Assembly: GCA_964619955.1 (NCBI GenBank)
Contig: CAZUJF010000042.1
Location: forward strand, 1-46,360
DNA: 46,360 nucleotides
DNA from: JACQFK01 sp964619955
GTDB taxonomy: Bacteria > Planctomycetota > MHYJ01 > JACPRB01
Direction of reading: 5' to 3'
Shown here piece after piece: positions 8,277-17,109 of the stretch. Under the pieces are notes generated by a model. The model saw nothing but the letters and a program-made list of their open reading frames with translations. It had not been told where the DNA came from and did not search any database. The first letter of the stretch is position 1. Every line of letters starts with the position of its first letter. The translations under genes and the position numbers were made by a program.

Positions 8277-9488
8277 ATGCTGCTTGCCGCCCTGCTCGCC
8301 CTGCTGCCGCTCCAGGACAAGGCGCCCGCCGCCGCCCCGCCGCCCCCCGAGAAGAAGGCCGGGGCGGAGCGCCGCAAGATCACGGTCCGGGAGTTCGTCC
8401 TCCGCCTGGACTCCAAACTCGAGGCCCCCGGCTTCAAGAAGCTCTGGGTCAGCCGCGACGGCGGGGGCAGCTGGAAATCCGCCCGGGAGCTCGGCGTCCA
8501 GGAGGTCTGGGGCGACTGGAAGGAGGGCGTGATCCGCTGCAGCATCCGCGTGCCCGAGGACGGCGCCTACGACTTCTTCCCCCAGATCGGCGACTCGCTC
8601 TCCAACCGCGGCCCCGAACCCGTGGCCGGCACGGGCGCGGATCCGAAACTCCGCCTCGAAATCCAGGAGCCCGTCAAGGTCGCCCGCCTGGAGTGGGAGG
8701 AGCCCCGCGCCGCGACCGAATGGTTCGGCGGCTCCAGCGTCGTCCTCAAGTGGCATGCCGTGGAGCCCGACTTCGCCGGGCGCTCCGCCGAACTCCAGTA
8801 CTCCCTCGAGAACGGCCCCTGGACGGTCGTCACCAAGGGCCTCGAAGCCACGGGGACCTATCCCTGGATCGTCCCCAACCGCCCGACGATGCACCTGCGG
8901 CTGCGCGTCCGCGCCGTCACCCGCGCGGGGCTGGAATCGGCGGCGGAGACCGAGGCCCTCATGATCCGCGCCTCGCAGCGGCCGGACATCGTCAAGGCCC
9001 GCGCGCTCTACGACCGGGCGCGGGTGCTGCATGCCCAGCAGCGCGTGACCGAGTCGCGCCTCAAGTACCAGGAGTCCCTCGCCGCCTGGCCCGAGTTCGG
9101 CGAGGTCTACAACGATCTCGGCAAGCTGCACGCCGAGCAGAAGGAGTCCGCGAAGGCCCTCGAATACTTCAACCGTGCGCGCGCCTGCTGCCCCTCGGAC
9201 CCCGTCCCCGTGGTGAACGCCGCGCGGCAGGAGGCCGAGCTCGGGCTCTACGAGGACGCGCTCGAGGACCTCCGGGCGGCGCTGGCGCTGGGACTGGATT
9301 CCGACGAGCGCGCCGGGGTGCTCGCCGGGGAGACCCTCTGGGCGGTGGCCCGCACCGCCTCGCTCGCCGGGGAGGCCCCGAAGGCGGGGGAGGCCTGCAC
9401 GCTGCTCCTGAAGCTCCGCCACGCGGCGCGCCCGACGCGCGCCAAGGCGCAGCAGATGCTGGACTGGATGAAAAGCGGCGGTCGTTAG
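8277..9488 (+). CDS. Secreted TPR-repeat protein of unknown function
   Basis: I do not recognise a named family. The N-terminus is a short signal peptide ('MLLAALLALLPLQ') followed by an alanine/proline linker. Residues about 35-225 are a beta-rich region, apparently with two immunoglobulin/fibronectin-like parts (e.g. 'LQYSLENGPWTVV'). The C-terminal half (about 235-400) contains TPR-like helices ('ALYDRARVLHAQQRVTESRLKYQESLAAWP', split here: residues pair as helix A 'ALYDRARVLHAQQ' and helix B 'ESRLKYQESLAAWP'). I prefer ATG 8277 because GGGAG sits 9 bases upstream; ATG 8268 is directly at that site. Its TAG stop overlaps the convergent acyltransferase stop by 4 bases, so the two genes share their ends. 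Confidence 0.75.
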   Translation: MLLAALLALLPLQDKAPAAAPPPPEKKAGAERRKITVREFVLRLDSKLEAPGFKKLWVSRDGGGSWKSARELGVQEVWGDWKEGVIRCSIRVPEDGAYDFFPQIGDSLSNRGPEPVAGTGADPKLRLEIQEPVKVARLEWEEPRAATEWFGGSSVVLKWHAVEPDFAGRSAELQYSLENGPWTVVTKGLEATGTYPWIVPNRPTMHLRLRVRAVTRAGLESAAETEALMIRASQRPDIVKARALYDRARVLHAQQRVTESRLKYQESLAAWPEFGEVYNDLGKLHAEQKESAKALEYFNRARACCPSDPVPVVNAARQEAELGLYEDALEDLRAALALGLDSDERAGVLAGETLWAVARTASLAGEAPKAGEACTLLLKLRHAARPTRAKAQQMLDWMKSGGR

Positions 9489-10435
9489 GGTCTCAACAGG
9501 CCCAGCGCCGCCGCCTCGGGCGTGCGCGCCTTCCGCTCCGCCGTCTTCCAGCGGTCGTGCATCCAGAACCACTGCTCCGGATGCCCCCGGATGAAGCCCT
9601 CCAGGCGGGCGGTGTAGGCCTGGGTGAGCGAACGGACCGGGTCCGCCGCCCCGCGGTGCTCCGCCGGGTCGATGGGCTCCCCGAACACGGCGTAATGGAG
9701 GCCTCCCTCGCGGTAGATGTTCGTCGGCAGGATGGGCGTCCCGTACTTCAGGGACAGGAGGGCCGCGCTGCGCTGGGTGGAGGCGGGGCGGCCGAAGAAG
9801 TCGACGTAGGCGCCCGAGGCGCGCGCGTCCTGGTCGACCTGGATCACGAGCATCTCGTTGCGGCGGATGGACCTCACCATCGAGCCCATCGCGCCGTACT
9901 TCGAGATGATCTCCTGGCCCGTGGAGGTCCGGAAGCGGTTGAGGTAGCGGTCGATCCAGGGGTTCTGGATCGGCCGGGCCAGGGAGTTGACCCGGTAGCC
10001 CCGCAGGGTCACGGCGAGGCCCGCGAGCTCCCAGTTCCCCAGATGGCCGATCACCATGATCGCGCCCTTGCCGGCGGCGAGCACCCGGTCCAGCGCCCCG
10101 CAATTCTCGAAGCGCACGTAGCGGGAGACCTGGTGCAGCATCATCAGCCGGGGGATCATCAGCATCTCGACGAAGGCCAGCCCCAGGTGGCGGTAGAGCT
10201 TCCGGATGAACTTGGGAATCGCCCCCGGGGGGCAGATGTCGGGGGTGCGCTGCAGGTTCTTCAGCGCGATCCGCACGTGTTTCCGGTCGACGAGGCGCAG
10301 CACCCCGCCGAGGAAGCGCCCGATCTTCGGAGCCATCGAATAGGGGAACATCGCGACCACCATGATGACCGAGCGGAGCACGACGTAGAGCAGGAGCTGG
10401 ACGGGCGGCCACTGGTGCAGGCGGAAGTCCTTCAT
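9485..10435 (-). CDS. Lipid A biosynthesis acyltransferase (LpxL/HtrB-like)
   Basis: A 316-residue membrane-anchored acyltransferase of the LpxL/LpxM family that adds secondary acyl chains to lipid A. The catalytic HxxxxE motif is H131-E136 in 'GHLGNWELAG', followed by the 'VDFFGRPASTQRSAALLSLK' substrate-binding segment typical of the family. The N-terminal hydrophobic stretch (about 12-32) anchors it to the inner membrane. It starts 4 bases after the lpxK stop on the same strand, so the two are one operon and support a lipopolysaccharide outer membrane. Which acyl position it modifies cannot be told from sequence. Confidence 0.9.
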   Translation of the reverse strand: MKDFRLHQWPPVQLLLYVVLRSVIMVVAMFPYSMAPKIGRFLGGVLRLVDRKHVRIALKNLQRTPDICPPGAIPKFIRKLYRHLGLAFVEMLMIPRLMMLHQVSRYVRFENCGALDRVLAAGKGAIMVIGHLGNWELAGLAVTLRGYRVNSLARPIQNPWIDRYLNRFRTSTGQEIISKYGAMGSMVRSIRRNEMLVIQVDQDARASGAYVDFFGRPASTQRSAALLSLKYGTPILPTNIYREGGLHYAVFGEPIDPAEHRGAADPVRSLTQAYTARLEGFIRGHPEQWFWMHDRWKTAERKARTPEAAALGLLRP

Positions 10436-10439
10436 GGGG

Positions 10440-11501
10440 TCATCGTTCCAGGGGGGCGGCCGCCTGGGGCAGGCTCCGGGCCACGGCCTGGAGCCGCTCC
10501 TCGAGCAGCTCCTCGTTCCGGGTGATCTCGATCTCCACCCTCAGCGAGACCAGGGGCAGCTCGAAGCGGTCCGCCGCCAGCTTCGTCGCATCCTTCTCCG
10601 TGGTCACCACCGCCTCCGCCATGAACTCCTCCGCCCCCGCGGCGATGCCGCGGAGGTCCTGCTCCGTGTAGGCGTGATGGTCGTCGAAGACGCGGAACTG
10701 GACGATGCGGGCGCCGAGGGATTCGAGCGTCTTCCGGAAGGCCCCGGGATTGCCCAGACCGCAGAACGCGACCACGGGGCGCCCGCGCAGCCAGTCCAGC
10801 TCCAGGCGGTTCCGGCTGCCCAGCTGCCGCAGGTGGACGGGGCGGTGCACCGTTTCCACGGCCGGCCCCACCCGCCGGCGCAGTTCCTCCAGCGCCTCGG
10901 GGGCGACCTGGTCGGTGCGGCTGAGCAGGACGAGGTCGGCGCGCGCCAGGGCGCGCGGGGATTCGCGCAGCAGCCCCCGCGGCAGGCAGTGGCCGTTCGA
11001 GAAGGGCTGCGTCGCGTCGAGGACGACCAGGTCGAGCGTCCGCTGCACCTGGTAGTGCTGGAAGCCGTCGTCGAGCAGCAGGACGTCCGCGTGGAATTCC
11101 GCGAGGGCGCGCGTTCCCGTGGCCACGCGGTCGCGGCCGGCGAGGCGGATGACGTTCTCGAGCCCCATGGCGGACAGGAGGTCCTCGTCGTCGCGGCCCG
11201 AGGCGTCGATGCGGCCGTAGCCGCGCGCGAGCACGGCCACCCGGTGGCCCTTGCGGGCGAACCAGCGGGCGATGAATTCGACGAGGGGGGTCTTGCCCGT
11301 CCCCCCGGCGGTGAGGTTGCCGATCGAGATCACGGGGCGGTCGAAGCGGTGGCCGCGGCGGAGGCCCGTCCGGTACAGCCGGCGCCGGGTCTCGTGCCCC
11401 AGGGTGTAGAGGACGGAGAGCCCCCGGAGCAGGCCCCGGAGCAGAAAGGCCCCCGGGCCGCGGCGCTGTCCCGAGATCAGCGAAAGGAAATACGACCGCA
11501 T
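10440..11501 (-). CDS. lpxK: Tetraacyldisaccharide 4'-kinase LpxK
   Basis: This enzyme phosphorylates the 4' position of the lipid A disaccharide at the inner membrane. The P-loop is 'AGGTGKT' (65-71) in 'GNLTAGGTGKTPLVE'. The family motifs 'ARGYGR' and 'LLDDGFQH' follow, as does 'PRGLLRE'. An N-terminal hydrophobic helix anchors the protein. The length, 353 residues, is normal. It is followed at once by the acyltransferase gene (same pathway). Confidence 0.95.
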   Translation of the reverse strand: MRSYFLSLISGQRRGPGAFLLRGLLRGLSVLYTLGHETRRRLYRTGLRRGHRFDRPVISIGNLTAGGTGKTPLVEFIARWFARKGHRVAVLARGYGRIDASGRDDEDLLSAMGLENVIRLAGRDRVATGTRALAEFHADVLLLDDGFQHYQVQRTLDLVVLDATQPFSNGHCLPRGLLRESPRALARADLVLLSRTDQVAPEALEELRRRVGPAVETVHRPVHLRQLGSRNRLELDWLRGRPVVAFCGLGNPGAFRKTLESLGARIVQFRVFDDHHAYTEQDLRGIAAGAEEFMAEAVVTTEKDATKLAADRFELPLVSLRVEIEITRNEELLEERLQAVARSLPQAAAPLER

Positions 11502-11552
11502 CAGGGGGGATTGTACCAGCTACCGGCTGCCGGCTGCCAGCTACCGTTCCCC

Positions 11553-12287
11553 TCACAGCCCCGCGACGTTCACCTCGAGCTTGGTGTAGCCCTTCTCCTG
11601 CGACAGCCGGTCCAGCTCCACCGCCGCCATCTCGTCCACCACCGCGACCGCCTCCGGATCCTTCCGAAGGTCCACCAGCTTCAGATAGTGGCCGCAGGAC
11701 GGACAGGCCTCCGAGCGCACCTGCGGAAGCGAACGATGCCTGAGCGTCTCGATCTGCTCCGAATGACAGCCGGGACAGGTCTTCTCGGGAAAACCCCATT
11801 CGTGGGAGCAGAGGCTGCAGACCAGCAGGCGCTTGCCGTTGAGGACGCTGACCACCGGCGGCCGCGAACAGAAGGGGCAGGACCCCGTCCCCTCCGCGAG
11901 TCCGCCCACCTCCGCATACCAGCGCTCCGACAGGTGCTGCACGTAGGGCTGCAGCACCGCCCGCGCGATGATCTCGAGACGGTCGTGGGTCTGCTGCCAG
12001 CAGGAGCGCAGGATCTGCTCCCAGTCCTGCCGGTCCTCGAACTTCTGCGCCTGCCGGCCCAGCTCGGGCGGCCCGTACTTCTCCACCAGCTGCAGGAAAT
12101 CCGGGAAGTACGCGGCGAGCATCGCGGTGTCGAGCTTCCGGGCGTCCGCCTTGGGCCGCGCCTTCGCCCGGTGGTAGATGTCCTTCTGGTAGCGCAGCAC
12201 CGCCCGGTGGAAGAAGAGCAGCGGCGCCGAGCCCTTGTGGCGCCCCGCCAGCTCCTCCGCCCGCGCGATCGCGGCGTCGTAATCCAT
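11553..12287 (-). CDS. fdhE: Formate dehydrogenase accessory protein FdhE
   Basis: A 244-residue protein of the FdhE family, needed for maturation of respiratory formate dehydrogenases. Four CxxC pairs form the rubredoxin-like iron sites: 'CPFC', 'CSLC', 'CPGC', 'CPSC'. The closing segment 'YLKLVDLRKDPEAV' is strongly characteristic of FdhE. No formate dehydrogenase genes lie in the window; its neighbours are an EamA transporter upstream and lpxK downstream, so it is a detached accessory gene. Formate dehydrogenases that need FdhE are often selenoproteins, which fits the UGA-containing gene at 28796-29755 but does not prove it. Confidence 0.92.
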   Translation of the reverse strand: MDYDAAIARAEELAGRHKGSAPLLFFHRAVLRYQKDIYHRAKARPKADARKLDTAMLAAYFPDFLQLVEKYGPPELGRQAQKFEDRQDWEQILRSCWQQTHDRLEIIARAVLQPYVQHLSERWYAEVGGLAEGTGSCPFCSRPPVVSVLNGKRLLVCSLCSHEWGFPEKTCPGCHSEQIETLRHRSLPQVRSEACPSCGHYLKLVDLRKDPEAVAVVDEMAAVELDRLSQEKGYTKLEVNVAGL

Positions 12288-12314
12288 GCCGCCGCCATCC
12301 TAGCCGCGGGACCC

Positions 12315-13175
12315 CTATCGCCGCAATTGAACGAGCACCACGCCCCCGACCGCGATGAGCGAGCCCGTCACCAAGGCGCCCGTGAGCGTGTCCTGCCCGA
12401 GCAGCACCGAGATCGTGATGCCGATCGCCGGCTGCAGATCCACGAAGGCCGCCGTCTTCGCCGCGGTCAGACGGCTGAGCGCGAAGATGTGCAGCGCATA
12501 ACAGATCCAGTTCGCGCAGACGATCATGTACGCGAAGGACAGCCAGCCCCGGGCGTCCACGCGGCTCCAGTCCTGCCGCGCCCAGCCCCAGGCCAGCGCG
12601 GGCAGCACGAAGGGCGCCGCGCACGCGAACGCCAGCGTGACCGCCCGGAAGGCCCGCATGCGCCCGATGAGCCGCCGACCCGCCACGGTGTAGATCGAGA
12701 AGGCGGTGATCCCCGCGAGCGTCAGCAGGTCCCCCGTCAGCGTCTCCGCGAACTCCCGGCTCGGGGCGCCGAGCACCACGATCCCCACCCCCGCCCCGGC
12801 GATCAGGATCCCCGCCGCCCCCGTCCGGCTCAGCCGCTCCTTGAGGACGAAGACCGCGGCGAGCGCGACCAGGACGGGGATCAGCGTGTGGATGATCGCG
12901 GAATGCGCCGGCGTCGTCCGCTGGATGCCGGCCGCGAAGCAGAAATGGTTCGCGACGATCCCCGTCAGCGAGAGCGGCAGGGAGGCCTTGAAGTCGTCCA
13001 GGCTGATCCGCCGCTCCTCGCGCGGCAGGAGGGCGAAGAACAACCCGCCCGTGAGCACGATCCGCAGCGCCGCGATGAAGAAGGGGTCGAACTGCGCCAT
13101 CCCGATCTTCGCCACGGAGAAGTTGCCGGCCCAGAGGACCGTGACGACGGAGATCGCGAGGTAGGCCCGGCCCAT
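12315..13175 (-). CDS. DMT-family (EamA) transporter
   Basis: This 286-residue inner-membrane protein has about ten hydrophobic segments in two EamA repeats: the first from 'LAISVVTVLWAGNFSVAKIG', the second from 'LLTLAGITAFSIYTVAGRRL'. The pattern is that of drug/metabolite transporters of the YdcZ/RhaT-like superfamily. The substrate cannot be assigned. It begins 6 bases after the leuD stop, so an amino-acid or metabolite exporter co-transcribed with leucine synthesis is possible but unproven. Confidence 0.88.
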   Translation of the reverse strand: MGRAYLAISVVTVLWAGNFSVAKIGMAQFDPFFIAALRIVLTGGLFFALLPREERRISLDDFKASLPLSLTGIVANHFCFAAGIQRTTPAHSAIIHTLIPVLVALAAVFVLKERLSRTGAAGILIAGAGVGIVVLGAPSREFAETLTGDLLTLAGITAFSIYTVAGRRLIGRMRAFRAVTLAFACAAPFVLPALAWGWARQDWSRVDARGWLSFAYMIVCANWICYALHIFALSRLTAAKTAAFVDLQPAIGITISVLLGQDTLTGALVTGSLIAVGGVVLVQLRR

Positions 13176-13181
13176 GGGGCG

Positions 13182-13760
13182 CTACGCGCGGCGCTTTTCG
13201 TAGGCGTCGACGGCGCCCGCGTGCGACTGCAGGTAGCCCAGCTCGTCCAGCCCCTTCACCAGGCAGTGCTTCGAGAAGGCCTCGATCGCGAACGCGACCT
13301 TGCGGCCGGACGGCAGCGTCAGCGTCTGCGCCGGCAGGTCGATCGTGAAGTCCAGGTTCTGCTCCCCCGCCGCCAGGGCCTCCTTCAGCGTGGCCGCGTC
13401 CACGACCACGGGGATGATGCCGTTCTTGAGCAGGTTGCTCCGGTGGATGTCGGCGAAGGAGGTGGAGATCACCGCCTTCAGGCCGAAATCCGCCATCGCC
13501 CACGGCGCATGCTCGCGCGAGCTGCCGCAGCCGTAGTTGTCGCCCGCGACCAGGATGCTGGCCCCCTTCGCGCCCGGCTTGTTGAGCGGGAACTCCGGCT
13601 TCGGGCTGCCGTCGGGGTTGAAGCGCCAGTCCGCGAAGAACGCGTGGCCCAGCTTCTTCTCGGTCCCCTTGAGGTAGCGCGCGGGGGTGATCTGGTCGGT
13701 GTCGATGTTCGCGATCGGGATCGCGACCGACTTCCCGCGGAACGTCGTGATCGGGTCCAT
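13182..13760 (-). CDS. leuD: 3-isopropylmalate dehydratase small subunit LeuD
   Basis: A 192-residue swivel-domain subunit of isopropylmalate isomerase (leucine synthesis). Family landmarks are visible: 'NIDTDQITPARYLK' near the start, and 'GDNYGCGSSREHAPWA', the hallmark of the aconitase swivel domain. The ATG is directly adjacent to the leuC stop (no gap), so the two subunits are translated together. Confidence 0.96.
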   Translation of the reverse strand: MDPITTFRGKSVAIPIANIDTDQITPARYLKGTEKKLGHAFFADWRFNPDGSPKPEFPLNKPGAKGASILVAGDNYGCGSSREHAPWAMADFGLKAVISTSFADIHRSNLLKNGIIPVVVDAATLKEALAAGEQNLDFTIDLPAQTLTLPSGRKVAFAIEAFSKHCLVKGLDELGYLQSHAGAVDAYEKRRA

Positions 13761-15119
13761 TTAGAGGTACCTCCGGGCGTCGGCGACCTTGCCCTCGACC
13801 GCCGTGGCGGCGGCCGTGAGCGGGCTCGCGAGCAGGGTCCGGCCGCCCTTGCCCTGGCGGCCCTCGAAATTTCGGTTCGACGTCGACACGCAGGTCTGTC
13901 CGGGCTTGAGCTCGTCCCCGTTCATCGCGAGGCACATCGAGCAGCCCGGCTCGCGCCACTCGGCGCCCGCCTCCTTGAAGATCGTGTGCAGGCCCTCGGA
14001 CTCCGCCTGCTTCTTGACCTCGTGGCTGCCGGGCACCACCATGACCCGCGGGACCGTCACCTTGCGGCCCTTGAGGATCGCGGCGGCCGCGCGCAGGTCG
14101 GTGATGCGCGAATTCGTGCAGCTGCCGATGAAGACCACGTCCACCGCCCGGCCGAGCAGGGGTTTGCCCGCCTCGAGGCCCATGTAGTCGAGCATCTTCT
14201 GCGGCGTGTCCGCGGGGATGATCCCCGTCACCGGCATGCCGGCGCCGGGATGCGTGCCGTACGTGATGTAGGGCTCGAGCGTCGACGCGTCGAGGACGAC
14301 GCTCTTGTCGAACGTCGCGCCCTCGTCCGTCACGTACGGCTTGAAGCGGTCGAAGCTCTTCGGGGCCTTGGGGCGGCCCTGCAGGTACGCGAAGGTCTTC
14401 TCGTCCGGCGCGATGAGCCCCGCGCGGGCGCCCGCCTCGATCGACATGTTGCAGACGGTCATCCGCTCGTCCATGTTGAGCGCGCGGATGGCGGCGCCGC
14501 GGTACTCCAGCGCGTGGCCGGTGCCGCCGCCGGTGCCGATCTTCGCGATGACGGCGAGGATGATGTCCTTCGCGGTCACCCCGGGGCGCAGGGCCCCGTC
14601 GATCCGGATCTCCATGGTCTTGGGCTTTTTCTGGAGCAGCGTCTGCGTGGCGAGGACGTGCTCCACCTCGCTGGTGCCGATGCCGAAGGCGAGGGCGCCG
14701 AAGGCCCCGTGGGTCGAGGTGTGCGAGTCGCCGCAGACGATGGTCATGCCCGGCTGCGTGAGCCCCTGTTCGGGGCCGACGACGTGCACGATGCCCTGGT
14801 TGGGGCTGCCGACGCTGTAGAGCGTGATGCCGTTCTCCTGGCAGCCCCGCTCGAGCTCGGCGACGAGGTTGCGGGCGAGCGGATCGAGGATGCCGATCTT
14901 CGGGTCGTGGGTGGGGATGATGTGGTCGACCGTCGCGACGGTGCGCTCCGGGCGGCGGACCTTCAGGCCGCGCGCGCGCAGCCCCGCGAAGGCCTGCGGC
15001 GACGTCACTTCGTGGATGAGCTGCAGGTCGATGTAGAGGACGGCCGGGCAGTCCGGCTCCTGGACGACGACATGTTCGTCCCAGATTTTCTCGACGAGGG
15101 TCTTCGGGGTCTTCGACAT
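13761..15119 (-). CDS. leuC: 3-isopropylmalate dehydratase large subunit LeuC
   Basis: A 452-residue aconitase-superfamily protein that isomerises 2- to 3-isopropylmalate with LeuD. The iron-sulfur cluster cysteines are in 'GSCTNSRI' and the 'EPGCSMCLAMN' CxxC. The motif 'GDSHTSTHGAFGALAFGIG' and an N-terminal 'MSKTPKTLVEKIWDEHVV' are typical. leuA and leuB are not in the window. The gene starts about 80 bases from tRNA-Pro, transcribed in the opposite direction. Confidence 0.96.
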   Translation of the reverse strand: MSKTPKTLVEKIWDEHVVVQEPDCPAVLYIDLQLIHEVTSPQAFAGLRARGLKVRRPERTVATVDHIIPTHDPKIGILDPLARNLVAELERGCQENGITLYSVGSPNQGIVHVVGPEQGLTQPGMTIVCGDSHTSTHGAFGALAFGIGTSEVEHVLATQTLLQKKPKTMEIRIDGALRPGVTAKDIILAVIAKIGTGGGTGHALEYRGAAIRALNMDERMTVCNMSIEAGARAGLIAPDEKTFAYLQGRPKAPKSFDRFKPYVTDEGATFDKSVVLDASTLEPYITYGTHPGAGMPVTGIIPADTPQKMLDYMGLEAGKPLLGRAVDVVFIGSCTNSRITDLRAAAAILKGRKVTVPRVMVVPGSHEVKKQAESEGLHTIFKEAGAEWREPGCSMCLAMNGDELKPGQTCVSTSNRNFEGRQGKGGRTLLASPLTAAATAVEGKVADARRYL

Positions 15120-15201
15120 AGGCGCGCCAATTTAGCGGAAACCCCGCGGCAGGGCAATGGGAGGGCGCAGTTCGGCGCCCCGCCTGATATAGTCCTCCCA
15201 T

Positions 15202-15279
15202 CGGGCCGTAGCGCAGTCTGGCTAGCGCGGCTGCTTTGGGAGCAGCAGGTCGCGAGTTCGAATCTCGCCGGCCCGACCA
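15202..15279 (+). tRNA. tRNA-Pro (TGG anticodon)
   Basis: The acceptor arm CGGGCCG pairs with CGGCCCG. The anticodon stem GCTGC/GCAGC encloses TTTGGGA with anticodon TGG, and the T arm is GCGAG-TTCGAAT-CTCGC. The discriminator is A and CCA is encoded (15277-15279). The C1-G72 pair is the usual bacterial tRNA-Pro feature. Confidence 0.96.
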
Positions 15280-15280
15280 T

Positions 15281-15315
15281 CCGCCTTCGCTCGCCGGAGG
15301 CGAGCCCGAAGGCGG
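15281..15315. terminator. Stem-loop directly after tRNA-Pro
   Basis: CCGCCTTCG and CTCGCC on the left pair with GGCGAG and CGAAGGCGG on the right, with a small GC bulge and a GGA loop. It starts two bases after the tRNA CCA end and probably terminates the tRNA transcript. No T-tract follows. Confidence 0.6.
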
Positions 15316-15417
15316 ATGCCCCGCCATAGCGCCACCCCTCAAGATGCGCGGAGGCGGGCTCTTCCGATCCGGCGAGCTTCGGCGAGATGCGTCCTTCGCC
15401 GGGCCGGAGGCGCCCCC

Positions 15418-17109
15418 TCAGCGCCGCGGCAGGTGCGGCATGCACTGGTGGCAGAGCCCGCGCAGCACCGCCACCCGCTGGCGGCAGCGGGTGCAGAAGG
15501 CTTTCCTGCAGCCCCCGCAGACCCGGACGCCCTTGCGGTTGAGGTGGCCGCAGCCCGGGCACTTGGTCTCGTCCGGCCGCGCCAGGATCTCGAGCGGCCC
15601 CCCGGCCTCGTGGACCGCCTCCCCGCAGACGCGGCACTTCTTCTCCGTCACGGGGTTGAAGCTTTCGCAGAAGCTGCAGCGGACCTGGGTCCCGAATTCC
15701 GCGAGCGCCTCGGGGTCCTCGTCCGACTCGACGCGCTTCAGGTCCTCAAGGAACGCCCCCATGTTCTGGTAGCGCTTCTTCGGCGCCTTCACGATCATCT
15801 TCTTGAGCATCGCGCAGAGGCCGTCGGAGAGCGAGTCGTCCTCGGCCTTCGGGTTCGGCGCGGGCACCTTCAGGTGCTGGTGCATCAGCTCGTTGACCGT
15901 CTCCCCCTGGAAGGGGCGCTGCCCCGTCACCATCTGCTGAAGGATCACCCCGAGCGAGTAGAGGTCGCTGCGCTCGTCCGCCTTGTGCCCCAGCCACTGC
16001 TCGGGGGACATGTAATACGGCGTCCCCACGACCATCCCCTCGTGCTGGTCGGGCGTCTCCGCGTCCTGCGCCAGGCCGAAGTCCGTCAGCCGCGCGTGCC
16101 CGTCCTCGGTCAGCATCACGTTCGCGGGCTTGAGGTCCCGATGCACGATGCCCTTCTGGTGCGCGGCCGCCAGCCCCTGCGCCACCTCGCGGACGATCTC
16201 CAGCGCCTGGGCCAGCGGCAGCTTCTTCATGGCCGCGATCCGGTCCTCGAGCGTCTCGCCCTTGAGGAGCTGCATCACGATGAAGAAGTACCCCTTCTGG
16301 AAGCCGACGTCGTAGACCTGGACGATGTTCGGGTGCTCCAGCTTCGCGATCGCGCGCGCCTCGAAGAGCAGCCGCTTCACCGTCTCCGGGTCGTTCGACA
16401 GCGAGGGCATCAGCTTGATGGCGACGTAGCGGTTCAGCCCGACATGTTTCGCCTTGTACACCGCGCCCATGGTGCCGCGCCCGAGCAGCTCGACGATCCG
16501 GCAGCCGCCGAAATCCAGGCCGACCGGCGAATCCCCCCGGCCCCCCTCCGCCCCCAGGGTCCCGGCCACCCCGACGCTCGCGGACTTGCGCGCCTCCTCG
16601 AGCTTGGAGCCGTCCGTGGGGCATTTCGCGCCCGCGGACCAGTTGCGCAGGACGTTGTACTTCTCCGAACAGGCGGGGCAGACCATGATGACCTGGTCCA
16701 GGGCGTCGAGCAGCGACTTCACCTGGTCGGCGCTGAGGATGGCGCGGGCCACCAGCAGCTCGCCCAGGTTCTTGAAGACGCCCTTCGACGCCAGCTGCGC
16801 CTGTTCGCGGAGGGCCTCCCCCACCTGCGCGGAAGTGGCGAGCCCCTTGGCGACCACGACCTCGCCGAAGCGCTCCTGCTCGTCCGCCTCCGCGGGCGCG
16901 GCGGGCCGGGCCGCCAGCTCGCCCAGCCGCTTCGCCTGCTCCTCGTTGAGGTGGCCCAGCTGCACCAGCAGCTCGGGGAAGCCGAGCGCCTCCCCGCCCG
17001 ACTCGAGCAGGGAGAGGATCCGGTCCGCGGTCTCCTGGCTGATCATGCGCAGGGAGACGGCCAGCTTCGCCGCCCGGACATTGGGTGCGTCGGATTCGAC
17101 CATGCTCAT
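15418..17109 (-). CDS. Ser/Thr protein kinase with zinc ribbons on both sides of the kinase domain
   Basis: A 563-residue cytoplasmic kinase. Residues 13-135 are two helical repeats of the kind seen at the N-terminus of GspE/PilB ATPases ('LLVQLGHLNEEQAKRL', 'LLVARAILSADQVKSL'). A zinc ribbon follows (C144, C147, C163). The kinase domain spans 203-460, with glycine loop 210-218, Lys232, HRD 323-325, DFG 343-345 and SPE 368-370, so it looks active. The C-terminal tail holds two more zinc ribbons (C478/481/492/495; C517/520 onward with several further cysteines to 556). There is no transmembrane segment. The ATG overlaps the folC stop as ATGA, so translation is coupled. Confidence 0.92.
   Translation of the reverse strand: MSMVESDAPNVRAAKLAVSLRMISQETADRILSLLESGGEALGFPELLVQLGHLNEEQAKRLGELAARPAAPAEADEQERFGEVVVAKGLATSAQVGEALREQAQLASKGVFKNLGELLVARAILSADQVKSLLDALDQVIMVCPACSEKYNVLRNWSAGAKCPTDGSKLEEARKSASVGVAGTLGAEGGRGDSPVGLDFGGCRIVELLGRGTMGAVYKAKHVGLNRYVAIKLMPSLSNDPETVKRLLFEARAIAKLEHPNIVQVYDVGFQKGYFFIVMQLLKGETLEDRIAAMKKLPLAQALEIVREVAQGLAAAHQKGIVHRDLKPANVMLTEDGHARLTDFGLAQDAETPDQHEGMVVGTPYYMSPEQWLGHKADERSDLYSLGVILQQMVTGQRPFQGETVNELMHQHLKVPAPNPKAEDDSLSDGLCAMLKKMIVKAPKKRYQNMGAFLEDLKRVESDEDPEALAEFGTQVRCSFCESFNPVTEKKCRVCGEAVHEAGGPLEILARPDETKCPGCGHLNRKGVRVCGGCRKAFCTRCRQRVAVLRGLCHQCMPHLPRR

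Noticed and set aside
10432..15342. Very long open frames on both strands across leuCD-lpxK
   Set aside because: They are frame shadows of GC-rich genes; the residue mix is Arg/Pro/Gly/Ala-rich, and the real genes leuC, leuD, eamA, fdhE and lpxK explain the sequence.
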